Shown piece by piece: positions 15,801-21,985 of a stretch of DNA of 26,336 nucleotides (within the stretch, counting starts at the first letter, position 1; every line of letters begins with the position of its first letter). The stretch comes from Pseudomonadota bacterium. GTDB taxonomy: Bacteria; Myxococcota_A; Polyangia; Polyangiales; Polyangiaceae. A program made the translations under genes and the position numbers. The notes below the pieces were generated by a model. It was not told the origin of the DNA and made no database searches. It worked only from the letters and a program-made list of their open reading frames with translations. The DNA is taken from positions 1 through 26,336 of the forward strand of contig JAEXCN010000043.1 of NCBI GenBank assembly GCA_023402175.1, read 5' to 3'.

Positions 15801-16056
15801 TCGACGTCGAACGGAGCTCGTCGATGCCGCTGATCGTGTTGAGCGCGCCTTCGATCTTGTCGGAGACGTCGCTCTCGACCTCTTGCGCTGCCGCGCCCGG
15901 CACGCGGGTGGTGACGACGACGATGGGGATGTCGACGTTCGGGAAGTAATCGAGGCCGAGACTGCGGTAGCTCACCGCGCCGATCACGACGAGCGCCAAC
16001 ATGAGCACGGTCGCGAAGACCGGGCGCCGGACGCTCAACTTGGACAACCACTGCAT
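12895..16056 (-). CDS. RND efflux transporter, HAE1/AcrB type
   Basis: 1053 aa, the normal size for an AcrB-like inner-membrane proton/drug antiporter. The N-terminus (MQWLSKLSVRRPVFATVLML) is the first transmembrane helix. The porter motif PNVDIPIVVVTTRVPGAAAQ follows at about 39-58. The proton-relay Asp pair lies in GLVIDDAIVV (Asp400/Asp401), and the second half repeats the layout with a late helix block (PFIILLALPLTVPFGLLSLL, GVVQKNAVLQIDHTNELR). It would export hydrophobic or amphiphilic compounds, taking them from the periplasm or inner membrane. It lies 3 bp after the membrane-fusion gene, so the two form an operon, and it is transcribed towards the heptose gene. No TolC-type outer-membrane factor is encoded alongside. 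The substrate cannot be told from sequence. Confidence 0.95.
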   Translation of the reverse strand: MQWLSKLSVRRPVFATVLMLALVVIGAVSYRSLGLDYFPNVDIPIVVVTTRVPGAAAQEVESDVSDKIEGALNTISGIDELRSTSSEGVSLVVASFNLAKPVDVAAQEVRDKVNQVLAELPKGIDPPVVTKLDPGAAPVLFVALRSKQPIAETTELADKVVRRQIETIDGVGQVSLVGGRKRQINVELDPVGLRAHDVTAIDVMRVLSLQNVNVPGGTIETGPKNLTLRVSGRVASVDEIGRLIIRDQGGHPVRVGDVAKVVDGQEAEESFAQFDDEPTVVLTIKKQSGKNTVAVVDSVLARLDEIRQTLPPGVSLDVVYDNSGVIRTSTHAVLEHLVLGAGLAVIIVLLFLGDARSTVIAAFAIPISIVGTFAVMYVLGFTLNFLTLLALALAVGLVIDDAIVVIENIHNHIQKKGKKPFPAAVAGTREIGLAVLATTLALMSVFLPVSFMDGIIGRFLRSFGLTMAAAIGVSLFVSFTLTPMLASRWLVMHDPNAPPGRLARIVDAFYQPIERGYAALLRFAMKRRWVVVLVCIGAMLSLVPVGKRLTGGFIPPNDKAQFQLSMRAPEGTSVVETRYVAERLAQDLATLPGVTHTLVTIGDDDQKTQNLATVRVLLSDPKQRDASQLELMARARSEIVAKLPPTLRVTVSEVPDFGGAGGSTANITYGITGPDLVELQRIATQITDELRKTPGAVDVDNSLIVGKPEVQVTVDRDRAADLGVQVSDIAGTLQLFVGGLKLSTYAENGQQYDIRGRAESRFRADAGTLALLTVPSIKHGSVPLSSVVSMTEATGPSTIERLARSRQITVSANSTPGVGDSKVEAAIQEIAARTKLPPGYRVVPQGKTKEAAKMAGAFGLAFGMSFVFMYLVLAAQFESWLNPFIILLALPLTVPFGLLSLLIFGQSVNMFSMLGLLVLFGVVQKNAVLQIDHTNELRKEGMNRLDAILQANKDRLRPILMTTLAFVAGMLPLVVAKGIGAGFNQAMAGIVVGGQTLSLVLTLVATPVMYSLFDDLAEWVKRRLPRGRTPEQTGELELDNDIDVASPTANAAE

Positions 16057-16059
16057 CGA

Positions 16060-17130
16060 TCAGCTCCCGCTCACGTACTGGCCATTGCGCAGCGCCTCGG
16101 TCGGCGCCACGACCACGTGCTCGCCTTCGGCGACGCCGCGGACGACGGCGATCTCGTCTCCGAGTGTCTCGGTCGTCTGGACGACGCGCTGCTCGACGCG
16201 GCCGTTCATCACGACGAACGCCGTGGTCCGCCCGTCGCGGGTCGCGATCGCCGTCTTGGGAACGACGGGCGTCGGCTGTTCGGCGGCCTCGAGGCGCACC
16301 GACGCGAACATGCCTGGCCTCAGGACTGCGCCGTCCGCGTCGTCGACCGTCGCCTCGGCGACGATGTCTCGCGTCGCGTTGCGGACGGAGGCGCCGATGA
16401 GCTCGAGCTTCCCGGTGAACGTCCTGCCCGGATAGCCGGCGACCGAGAAGGTCACCTTCGCTCCCGCGCGCGCTGCCGTGATGTGCGTCTCCGGGATCGT
16501 GAGCTCGAGTCGGAGCGCGGTCAGGTCGACGAGCGTTACGACCTTCGAGTCCTGCCGGACGAACTCTCCGACGTCGACGTAACGTTCGGCGATGACGCCG
16601 GCGAACGGTGCGCGGATGACTCCGTCCCCGACGTTCTGCGCGGCGAGCAACGACCGCGCCTGCGCGGCGGCGACGGAATGCTCGCTCGCCTTGCATTGCG
16701 CCTCGACACGATCGAGCTCGGCCTTTCCGAGCGAGCCCGATGCGACGAGGGCGCGGACGCGCTCGCACTCGAGCTTCGCGCTCGCGGCCGACGTCGCGGC
16801 ATTGTCCGCGTGGGCCCTGGCCTCTGTCGCAGAGAGGGCGGCGGCGCGCACGTCGAGCGTCGCCAGGATGTCGCCCGCTTTGACGTGTGCACCACGCTCC
16901 ACGCGCGTCGAGGTGACCCGGCCGCTCGCGTTTGCGGCGAGATCCGTCTCCCGCCCGCTCTTGAGCTGACCCGTGAGGGGTAGATACGTGCTGACGGGTC
17001 GCGACGTCACCGGAACGGTCGCGACGGTCGTCGCCGTGCTCCCCGCATCCGAGGGGGTCGGTGAGGCAGACGAGGTCGAGCAAGCGGCTGTCGCCATGAG
17101 GGCGGCGACGCCGAACAGCTTGCGCATCAT
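16060..17130 (-). CDS. RND efflux periplasmic adaptor (membrane fusion protein)
   Basis: 356 aa. ATG at 17130 (or the adjacent ATG 17127) follows a good AGGAGAG site seven bases upstream; the frame remains open into the divergent promoter region but that part is not coding. The signal peptide MMRKLFGVAALMATAACS ends in a lipobox-like TAAC, so it is a lipid-anchored adaptor like AcrA. Domains in order: Ser/Thr/Pro linker, beta-barrel/lipoyl half (TGQLKSGRETDLAANASGRV and GAHVKAGDILATLDVRAA), a coiled-coil hairpin (about 105-170, Ala/Glu-rich), the second lipoyl half (GVIRAPFAGVIAERYVDVGE) and a C-terminal proximal domain (LRPGMFASVRLE). It links the pump at 12895-16056 to an outer-membrane channel encoded elsewhere. 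Transcription starts in the shared region with the TetR gene. Confidence 0.92.
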   Translation of the reverse strand: MMRKLFGVAALMATAACSTSSASPTPSDAGSTATTVATVPVTSRPVSTYLPLTGQLKSGRETDLAANASGRVTSTRVERGAHVKAGDILATLDVRAAALSATEARAHADNAATSAASAKLECERVRALVASGSLGKAELDRVEAQCKASEHSVAAAQARSLLAAQNVGDGVIRAPFAGVIAERYVDVGEFVRQDSKVVTLVDLTALRLELTIPETHITAARAGAKVTFSVAGYPGRTFTGKLELIGASVRNATRDIVAEATVDDADGAVLRPGMFASVRLEAAEQPTPVVPKTAIATRDGRTTAFVVMNGRVEQRVVQTTETLGDEIAVVRGVAEGEHVVVAPTEALRNGQYVSGS

Positions 17131-17165
17131 GAACGGTCTCTCCTGGCGGGCGCGGATTGCGCCAC

Positions 17166-17190
17166 GCATTGCAACGACCAGTTGCGATGC
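17166..17190. promoter_or_regulatory. Imperfect inverted repeat, TTGCAA-type, before the adaptor gene
   Basis: GCATTGCAAC (17166-17175) and GTTGCGATGC (17181-17190) are 10-bp arms with one mismatch around GACCA. A further TTGCAAT lies at 17208-17214. The site is 35-65 bp upstream of the adaptor ATG, so it may be a second regulator site or overlap the promoter. Nothing identifies the protein that would bind. Confidence 0.3.
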
Positions 17191-17225
17191 CGGGTCGACC
17201 GGGGCCGTTGCAATAAAGCTACGTG

Positions 17226-17246
17226 CCGTAGCGATATTCGCTACGG
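17226..17246. promoter_or_regulatory. Palindromic operator, probably for the divergent TetR regulator
   Basis: CCGTAGCGA (17226-17234) and TCGCTACGG (17238-17246) are perfect 9-bp arms with a TAT centre, the geometry of a TetR-family dimer site. A third half-site, GGTAGCGAT, follows at 17249-17257. It sits between the divergent efflux adaptor and TetR genes, where a regulator could control both transcripts. Binding is inferred from position and symmetry. Confidence 0.65.
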
Positions 17247-17329
17247 ATGGTAGCGATGAAGGTATGCCCGGACGTTCTGAGAGCCTGAGATTGCAGGATT
17301 TTCCGTTACGCCCGTATGCTTCCACCCCG

Positions 17330-18013
17330 ATGGATACCGTGGCTCGACGCCGACAGCTGCCCACGCGGCACGTGCGGGGTGAGCGTGTCGTGCAGAAGGT
17401 GCTCGAGGCGACGGTCGAAGAGCTGTCCGTCAAGGGGCTGGCGGGGCTCTCCATCGAGGAGGTCGCAGACCGGGCGGGCGTGGCCAAGACGACCGTGTAC
17501 AGGCGCTGGCCGACGAGAGTGGACCTCGCGATGGCGGCGATGCACCAGGTCGCCGACGACATCATCCACGCCGAAGACACGGGCTCGCTGTGCGGCGATC
17601 TCACGGCCCTCTTGCGGTCGTTCCGCGACTTCGCGTGGAGTCCGCGCGGTCAGGGATTGATCCGCACGATGATGAGCGATGTGATGCACACCGAGGTCGC
17701 CGAGCTCGCCCGCCGGATCCGCGAGGAGAAGTCACACGCGACGACGAACATCATCGCCCGCGCCATCGAACGCGGTGAGCTGCCCGCCGGGACGGATGCG
17801 CGGCTCTTCCTGGATACGGCCTTTGCCGCGGTGCAGAGCTCCTGCTTGATGCACGAGCCGGTCTCGGACGCGCGGATCGCGCAGATCATCGACCTGCTCT
17901 TGATCGGCGCGCAGCACGGCGGCGCGATCGTGGCGCCCGCTTCACGCCCGAACGGCGCCCCAGCACAGAAGCGCAAAGCGAAGGGTGGCTCTGCACGACC
18001 GAGTCGTGCATGA
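17330..18013 (+). CDS. TetR-family transcriptional regulator
   Basis: 227 aa from ATG 17330. The frame is open far upstream, but that part overlaps the divergent adaptor gene and its promoter; ATG 17264 is a possible longer start, and neither has a clear ribosome binding site. Residues about 18-65 are the TetR_N DNA-binding domain (VVQKVLEATVEELSVKGLAG, LSIEEVADRAGVAKTTVYRR, WPTRVDLAMAAM). The remainder is the all-helical ligand-binding/dimer domain, with a basic, probably disordered tail (AQKRKAKGGSARPSRA). Divergent placement and the palindrome at 17226-17246 suggest it represses the RND efflux operon and itself, with release by a pump substrate, as is usual for this family (inference). Confidence 0.9.
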   Translation: MDTVARRRQLPTRHVRGERVVQKVLEATVEELSVKGLAGLSIEEVADRAGVAKTTVYRRWPTRVDLAMAAMHQVADDIIHAEDTGSLCGDLTALLRSFRDFAWSPRGQGLIRTMMSDVMHTEVAELARRIREEKSHATTNIIARAIERGELPAGTDARLFLDTAFAAVQSSCLMHEPVSDARIAQIIDLLLIGAQHGGAIVAPASRPNGAPAQKRKAKGGSARPSRA

Positions 18014-18063
18014 GCAGCTTGCGTCGAGTACCTGCGTCGAGTGCTGCGTCCTGACCGGGCGCG

Positions 18064-18867
18064 CTATCCGCGTTTCTTCGAGCCGCGCGCACGGATGCCG
18101 AGCGCGAGAGCGAGGCCCATGAGGAGGCCGAACGAGAGCACGTTCTCCGGAGCCGTCGACGTCGCGTTGCAGCCACCGCTGTCGTCCGCGGGCTTCTGAT
18201 CGTCGGGATCCGCGAGCCCGTCGCTCGGCGGCCGATCGTTGTCGCCGGAGCTGCTGGAGCTGGAGCTGCTGCTGCTCGTGTCATTGCCGCCCGAGCTGCT
18301 CGACGAGCTGCTGGACGACGACGATCCCGCATCGCCGGCTCCGGCGTCGCCGCCGCCACCGCCGATCGAGAGCATCGGCGCGTTCGGATCACACGCGAAG
18401 TCCGGGTCGTTGTCGCCTTCCTGGAAGCGGTCCAGCGTGCCTCGTGCCTCGCCCTTTGCGTTCTTCGCCGTGTGGACGTTTGCGTAGACCTCACCGACCG
18501 CGAGCGACGTCGCCCACGCAGCGGGGATCGGCGCCTTGAACGTGACCGCACCCGGCTGGACGGGGATGATGATCTTCGCGTCGGCCGGACCGTCCGCGTT
18601 TGGCATTCCGGTCGGGGCTTGATGGATGTGAATGCCCGTCGCCGGACCCGTGAGGTCGTTGTATTCGACGCGCCCGCAGAGGATCTTCGTCTGATCGTCG
18701 TAGACGACGACGGCGCCGCCCTTCTTCTCATTGGGTAAGGAGTCGACGACCGGTGTGACCTCGTTCCGACCGTAGAGGTCGGCGGCGTATGCCACCGTCG
18801 CTGCGTTCGCAGAGCCAGCGATCAGGACGAACGTTGCAAGCGTGCCGACGGAGACCGAGAGCTTCAT
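18064..18867 (-). CDS. CHRD-domain secreted protein with Ser-rich linker and sorting-type C-terminus
   Basis: 267 aa from ATG 18867 (GTG 18870 is adjacent). The signal peptide MKLSVSVGTLATFVLIAGSANA ends at about residue 23. Residues about 24-150 match the CHRD (chordin-like) domain: LYGRNEVTPVVDS, AVVVYDDQTKILCGRVEYND, ATGIHIHQAP with the typical His pair, and GEVYANVHTAKNAKGEARG. A low-complexity linker with two long Ser runs follows. The C-terminus has GGC, one hydrophobic helix (VLSFGLLMGLALALGI) and a basic end (RARGSKKRG), resembling the MYXO-CTERM sorting signal, though with one Cys rather than the usual Cys pair. The protein is likely displayed on the surface. It is convergent with the TetR gene (50 bp apart) and has no functional link to it that I can see. 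Confidence 0.82.
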   Translation of the reverse strand: MKLSVSVGTLATFVLIAGSANAATVAYAADLYGRNEVTPVVDSLPNEKKGGAVVVYDDQTKILCGRVEYNDLTGPATGIHIHQAPTGMPNADGPADAKIIIPVQPGAVTFKAPIPAAWATSLAVGEVYANVHTAKNAKGEARGTLDRFQEGDNDPDFACDPNAPMLSIGGGGGDAGAGDAGSSSSSSSSSSSGGNDTSSSSSSSSSSGDNDRPPSDGLADPDDQKPADDSGGCNATSTAPENVLSFGLLMGLALALGIRARGSKKRG

Positions 18868-18870
18868 CAC

Positions 18871-19214
18871 CTCTCATGGTCACAGGACGATCGCGCCCGC
18901 GCAAGCTCGCCGTGCCGGAGAAAGACGCCGAAAGCGGGGCCCGCCGTGCGCGGATCGAGGGCTTCCGCTGACTTGCGCGCGGAGCGAGCCCGTTCGAGAG
19001 CGATGGATCAAGTACCGCGCTAAAGCTTCCGGTTCGGTGAGGCGCGGCGAAGGAGCTCGTCAACGCATCGGCGGGGGCGCGATGGAGCTTTCGTGGGCAA
19101 CGTGGCCGGCACGCTCGCAAACGGCGCTGCCGCGTCGTCCGCTCGAAGAAGTCGGCAGCGCGGCCAACACCCACGTCTCCGAATGGCGGAGCACCGCTTC
19201 GCGCCCGTCGTAGG
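18871..19214. other. Stretch without a credible gene
   Basis: Upstream of the CHRD gene start. Open frames exist on both strands but are short, Arg/Ser-rich and without recognisable domains or ribosome binding sites. It should contain the CHRD promoter on the minus strand. I see no RNA gene. Confidence 0.5.
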
Positions 19215-19614
19215 CCCGTCTGCCGATGATCGGCGCGTAGAGATCGAACATGCCGATTCCGATTCGCTGCCGTCGAGCGGCGCGAACCTGAAGAATGACG
19301 ATTGCAGCTCCCATAGTTTGGATTTGCAGTTAGGGAGGGCGTCCTCGGCGTTCGCGTTCGCGGCAGCGCGGCAGCTACCGACGGCATCCATATTGTGGTC
19401 ACCGCAACGGAGCTGCGCACCTGCGTGCCCCTGGTCCTGTCCAACGGATGGCCTCGAGGCCGTGCTCGAAGAAGTGCAGATGGTGACGGCGTCGTCGTCA
19501 TCATGCGTGTTCGCCTCGCCAGCGAAACGAGCCGCGCTGGAATGGACCCTTCTTGCGACGGTAACGGTCGCCCGGACGCCGCCGCGACCGTCGAAGCCCA
19601 TCGCATTGATCTGG

Positions 19615-19689
19615 ACGAGCGGCTGTCGCATCGATTGCAGCTCGAGACAGATTGAGGGTCTCGAGGCAATCGATGCGCCAGCCGCTCGT
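19615..19689. ncRNA. 75-nt hairpin, left copy (possible structured RNA or DNA element)
   Basis: Arms from the outside in: ACGAGCGGCTG (19615-19625) with CAGCCGCTCGT (19679-19689), one mismatch, CGCATCGATTGC (19627-19638) with GCAATCGATGCG (19666-19677), a two-base bulge AG, CTCGAGAC (19641-19648) with GTCTCGAG (19658-19665), and a nine-base loop. All 31 pairs are Watson-Crick. The same structure with the same total length recurs at 22112-22186 in the opposite orientation. No expression evidence; it could act as DNA rather than RNA. Confidence 0.5.
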
Positions 19690-19797
19690 TCCGTCTCCGC
19701 CGGCGCGTTCGCTCGAGAGCGACCGATCGATGGTGCCGGACATGACTTTGAGATTCCCTCGTCGTCAGCTCCCCGAGCGAAGTCGTCGCAATGCTGC

Positions 19798-19935
19798 TCA
19801 ACGGCCCGCCGCGGTGTCGAAGCGCGACGACGGTGGAGATCCGTACTTGAGCTGTCGCAAGTGGATCCGCGTCGCCACGTGCTGATGGCCAATGACCTGC
19901 TCCGCGTAGAGCCGAGCGTCATCGCGGATTCGAAC
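19798..19935 (-). pseudogene. Fragment of an HNH endonuclease 3' end
   Basis: The minus-strand translation reads RLYAEQVIGHQHVATRIHLR followed by QLKYGSPPSSRFDTAAGR and a stop. This closely matches residues 417-450 of the intact HNH protein (LYAEQVYGRQHVAARIHLRQ). The HNH core and the last 40 residues are missing. The upstream part of the same frame has no similarity, so only the tail was retained. It heads the left repeat copy. Confidence 0.8.
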
Positions 19936-20160
19936 ACGGTACCGGAGATTTTCACGACGATTTCGGACTTCGTACTTGACGGCTTGCAGCGCGCAACGCG
20001 CGTCGAGAGTGCGGGTGTTCCAAAGTCGAGGGCGTGCGCGCTGCAATTGGCCTCCTGCTTCGCGTTCGCGCGCCGGAGGTCTCGCGAGGTGATCCCGTCC
20101 TCGTTCGTTCGTAGGTGGGGCCTGTCCGTGAGCCCGAGATCTGCGTGTTAGAAGCGAGAC
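19936..20160. other. Upstream region of the HNH gene, no gene seen
   Basis: 225 bp between the left HNH fragment and the intact HNH gene. No convincing frame, RNA gene or strong promoter was recognised. It must contain the 5' signals of the plus-strand HNH gene; the sequence just before the ATG (gaagcgagac) has only a weak GAG-type site. Confidence 0.4.
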
Positions 20161-21642
20161 ATGCAGAAGTTGGGGGATCTGACGAATGACGTGCTGCTCG
20201 CTCGACTGAGCGCGCATGTCGGTAAGGGACACGTCTGGCAGGCGCGGCTCCTCGAATATCTCGGGGAGGTCGAGGTCCGAAAGCTCGATCGCGAGTATGC
20301 ATACTCATCGATGTGGGATTTCTGCCTTCGAAAGCTCGGAATGAGCGAGGGCGAAGCCCACCGTCGAATTGCCGTGGCGCGTGTCGTTCGGCAATTTCCA
20401 CGTGCCCTCGCGTTGCTCGAATGCGGAAAGGTTCATCTGAGTGCCGTCTACGCGCTTCGTGACCATCTCACGGAGGAGAACCACGAAGAGCTCCTTCGCG
20501 AGGCGATCGGCAAGAGCACGCAGGAGGTACGAGTAGTGATCGCCGCGCGGTTCCCGCGTCCTGACGCGCCCGTGTGCATCGAGCCCATCGCGCCACAAGC
20601 GCCGCTGCCAGTCGTGCATGCGCACGCATCCGAAGGAATTGCATCGTCAGCGGCAGGTTCGGTCGGCGCCGAGATGCGCCCAACGATCGAACCACTCTCG
20701 GCAACGCGGTATCGCGTCGAGCTCACCGTGTCCGCCCACGTCAAGGCGAGGCTCGAACGCATCAAGGACCTCATGCGTCATCGCAACCCGTCGGGCGATC
20801 TCGAAGTCATCCTCGACGCCTCGCTCGATCTGCTGCTCGCCAAGCTCGAACGAGAGCGGCTCGGGAAGGTCTCCTGTCCGAAGAAAGCAAAGGGGGCCGA
20901 AGCGAAAACGCCGGCTGCCGAGCGTGCCGACGCGACGACGCATGCTGGCGAGCGTGCCGACGCGACGACGCACGCGGGCGACCATGTAGCGGCGGGCCCG
21001 CCCGATCGACGTGTCGATGCAGCAGTGACGCCTGCTGACAACAGAGGAGCCCCGGATGCGGATGGGATCGCCATCACAAATTCGTTTGCCGCGTCGTCGC
21101 CAGCCGGCGGGTCGGCGGTTCGCGCGGGCACGACAGCGACGACGAACGAGGCCGCGACACCCGGGCACCCGAGTCGCGCGAAGCAGCGCGGAGCCGCCAC
21201 GACGGAGGCGGCGCGTCGCCGGCACATCCCGCGAGAAGTGCGGAGGCAGGTCTTCGAGCGTGACGGCGAGCAATGCTCCTACGTGGACACGGAAGGCAAT
21301 CGGTGTCCGGCCCGCGCCTTCCTCGAGCTCGACCACGTTCATCCGAAGGGGCTTGGCGGAACCGATGACGCAGCAAACCTCAGGGTGAGGTGCCGTGCGC
21401 ATAACCAGCTCTACGCGGAGCAGGTCTATGGGCGCCAGCACGTGGCCGCGCGGATCCACTTGCGACAGAACAAGTACGGAGCGCCGCCGTCGCCACGCTT
21501 CGCCACGGCCGCGCAGGCCCTTCGTTCACTGGGCTTCACGCCACCGGAAGTCCGCCGGGCCATGTCGACGCTCGAGACGAGACTCGGCGAAGAAACGCCC
21601 ATCGAGAGGATCCTTCGTGAAGCACTGTTGCTCCTGACGTAG
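20161..21642 (+). CDS. HNH endonuclease with RuvA-C-like tail
   Basis: 493 aa. Residues about 10-130 are a helical DUF222-like region (WDFCLRKLGMSEGEAHRRIA, VARVVRQFPRALALLECGKV) as in the 13E12-repeat HNH proteins. Residues 190-240 form another helical segment, and 240-350 are a low-complexity Ala/Thr linker with a tandem duplication (ERADATTHAG twice). Residues about 355-430 are the HNH nuclease: IPREVRRQVFERDGEQCSYV, then LELDHVHPKGLGGTDDAANL (Asp-His at 391-392, Asn406) and CRAHN with the final His414. The last 40 residues (AQALRSLGFTPPEVRRAMST...ILREALLLLT) resemble the RuvA C-terminal three-helix domain. It would cut DNA; the target is unknown. The gene stands alone, flanked by inverted copies of a repeat that carry decayed 3' ends of the same gene. 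Confidence 0.88.
   Translation: MQKLGDLTNDVLLARLSAHVGKGHVWQARLLEYLGEVEVRKLDREYAYSSMWDFCLRKLGMSEGEAHRRIAVARVVRQFPRALALLECGKVHLSAVYALRDHLTEENHEELLREAIGKSTQEVRVVIAARFPRPDAPVCIEPIAPQAPLPVVHAHASEGIASSAAGSVGAEMRPTIEPLSATRYRVELTVSAHVKARLERIKDLMRHRNPSGDLEVILDASLDLLLAKLERERLGKVSCPKKAKGAEAKTPAAERADATTHAGERADATTHAGDHVAAGPPDRRVDAAVTPADNRGAPDADGIAITNSFAASSPAGGSAVRAGTTATTNEAATPGHPSRAKQRGAATTEAARRRHIPREVRRQVFERDGEQCSYVDTEGNRCPARAFLELDHVHPKGLGGTDDAANLRVRCRAHNQLYAEQVYGRQHVAARIHLRQNKYGAPPSPRFATAAQALRSLGFTPPEVRRAMSTLETRLGEETPIERILREALLLLT
20920..20979 (+). repeat. 30-bp tandem duplication inside the HNH gene
   Basis: Two near-identical 30-bp units (20920-20949 and 20950-20979) encode ERADATTHAG twice, in the low-complexity linker before the nuclease domain. 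The frame is kept, and the duplication only lengthens the linker. Confidence 0.85.
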
Positions 21643-21689
21643 CCGGGGACGGCTGCGCGGGTCGAGCCTTCGCGTCGCATACACTTCGC

Positions 21690-21985
21690 CGGCATTATCC
21701 CGAGAGAAGTGCGGGGGCAGATCTTCGAGCGGCGACGCCGAGCAACGCTGTACGTGGACGCGGACGGCAACCGCTGTCCGGCGCGCACCTTCCTGTAGCT
21801 AGATCACGTTCACGCGAAGGCGCTCGGTGGGACCGACGAAGTAGCAAACTCCGAGTGAGGTGCCGCGCGCATAGCTAGCTCTACGCAGAGGAGGTCTAAG
21901 GGCGTCAGCACGTGGCCGCGCGGATCCACTTGCGACAGCACGACAGCACAAGTACGGATCGCCGCCGTCGCGCCTGACGCATTGT
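21690..21985 (+). pseudogene. Decayed second copy of the HNH domain
   Basis: Downstream of the intact gene the plus strand repeats its 3' part. It reads IPREVRGQIFERR, then after a shift LYVDADGNRCPARTFL, a TAG stop, then LDHVHAKALGGTDEVANSE, another stop, and a shifted tail (STWPRGSTCDS, the homologue of HVAARIHLR in another frame). The DNA is still about 80-85 percent similar by eye, but in-frame stops and indels remove the HNH asparagine/histidine end. It is a tandem duplicate, now dead. Its 3' part is the start of the right repeat copy. Confidence 0.85.

Larger units (their letters stand above)
19215..19935 (-). repeat. Left copy of a diverged inverted repeat flanking the HNH gene
   Basis: Read on the minus strand, this stretch is clearly similar to plus-strand 21875-22680. 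Shared landmarks in the same order are an HNH 3'-end fragment, GTTGAGCAGCA, CTCGGGGAGCTG, a 75-nt hairpin, TTCGAGCACGGCCTCGA, CCCTCCCTAACTGCAAATCC, and GGCATGTTCGATCTCT. Small insertions and deletions break every long frame, so it is not a conserved protein. The end points are approximate. Confidence 0.8.

Noticed and set aside
13720..16983. Plus-strand open frame of 1087 codons
   Set aside because: It is antisense to the RND pump and adaptor, both unambiguous; Asp/Arg/Glu-rich with no domain.
18014..18063. Short direct repeat TGCGTCGAGT between TetR and CHRD genes as an attachment site
   Set aside because: Only about 10-11 bases repeated at close spacing, with no integrase or element between; chance or slippage is enough.
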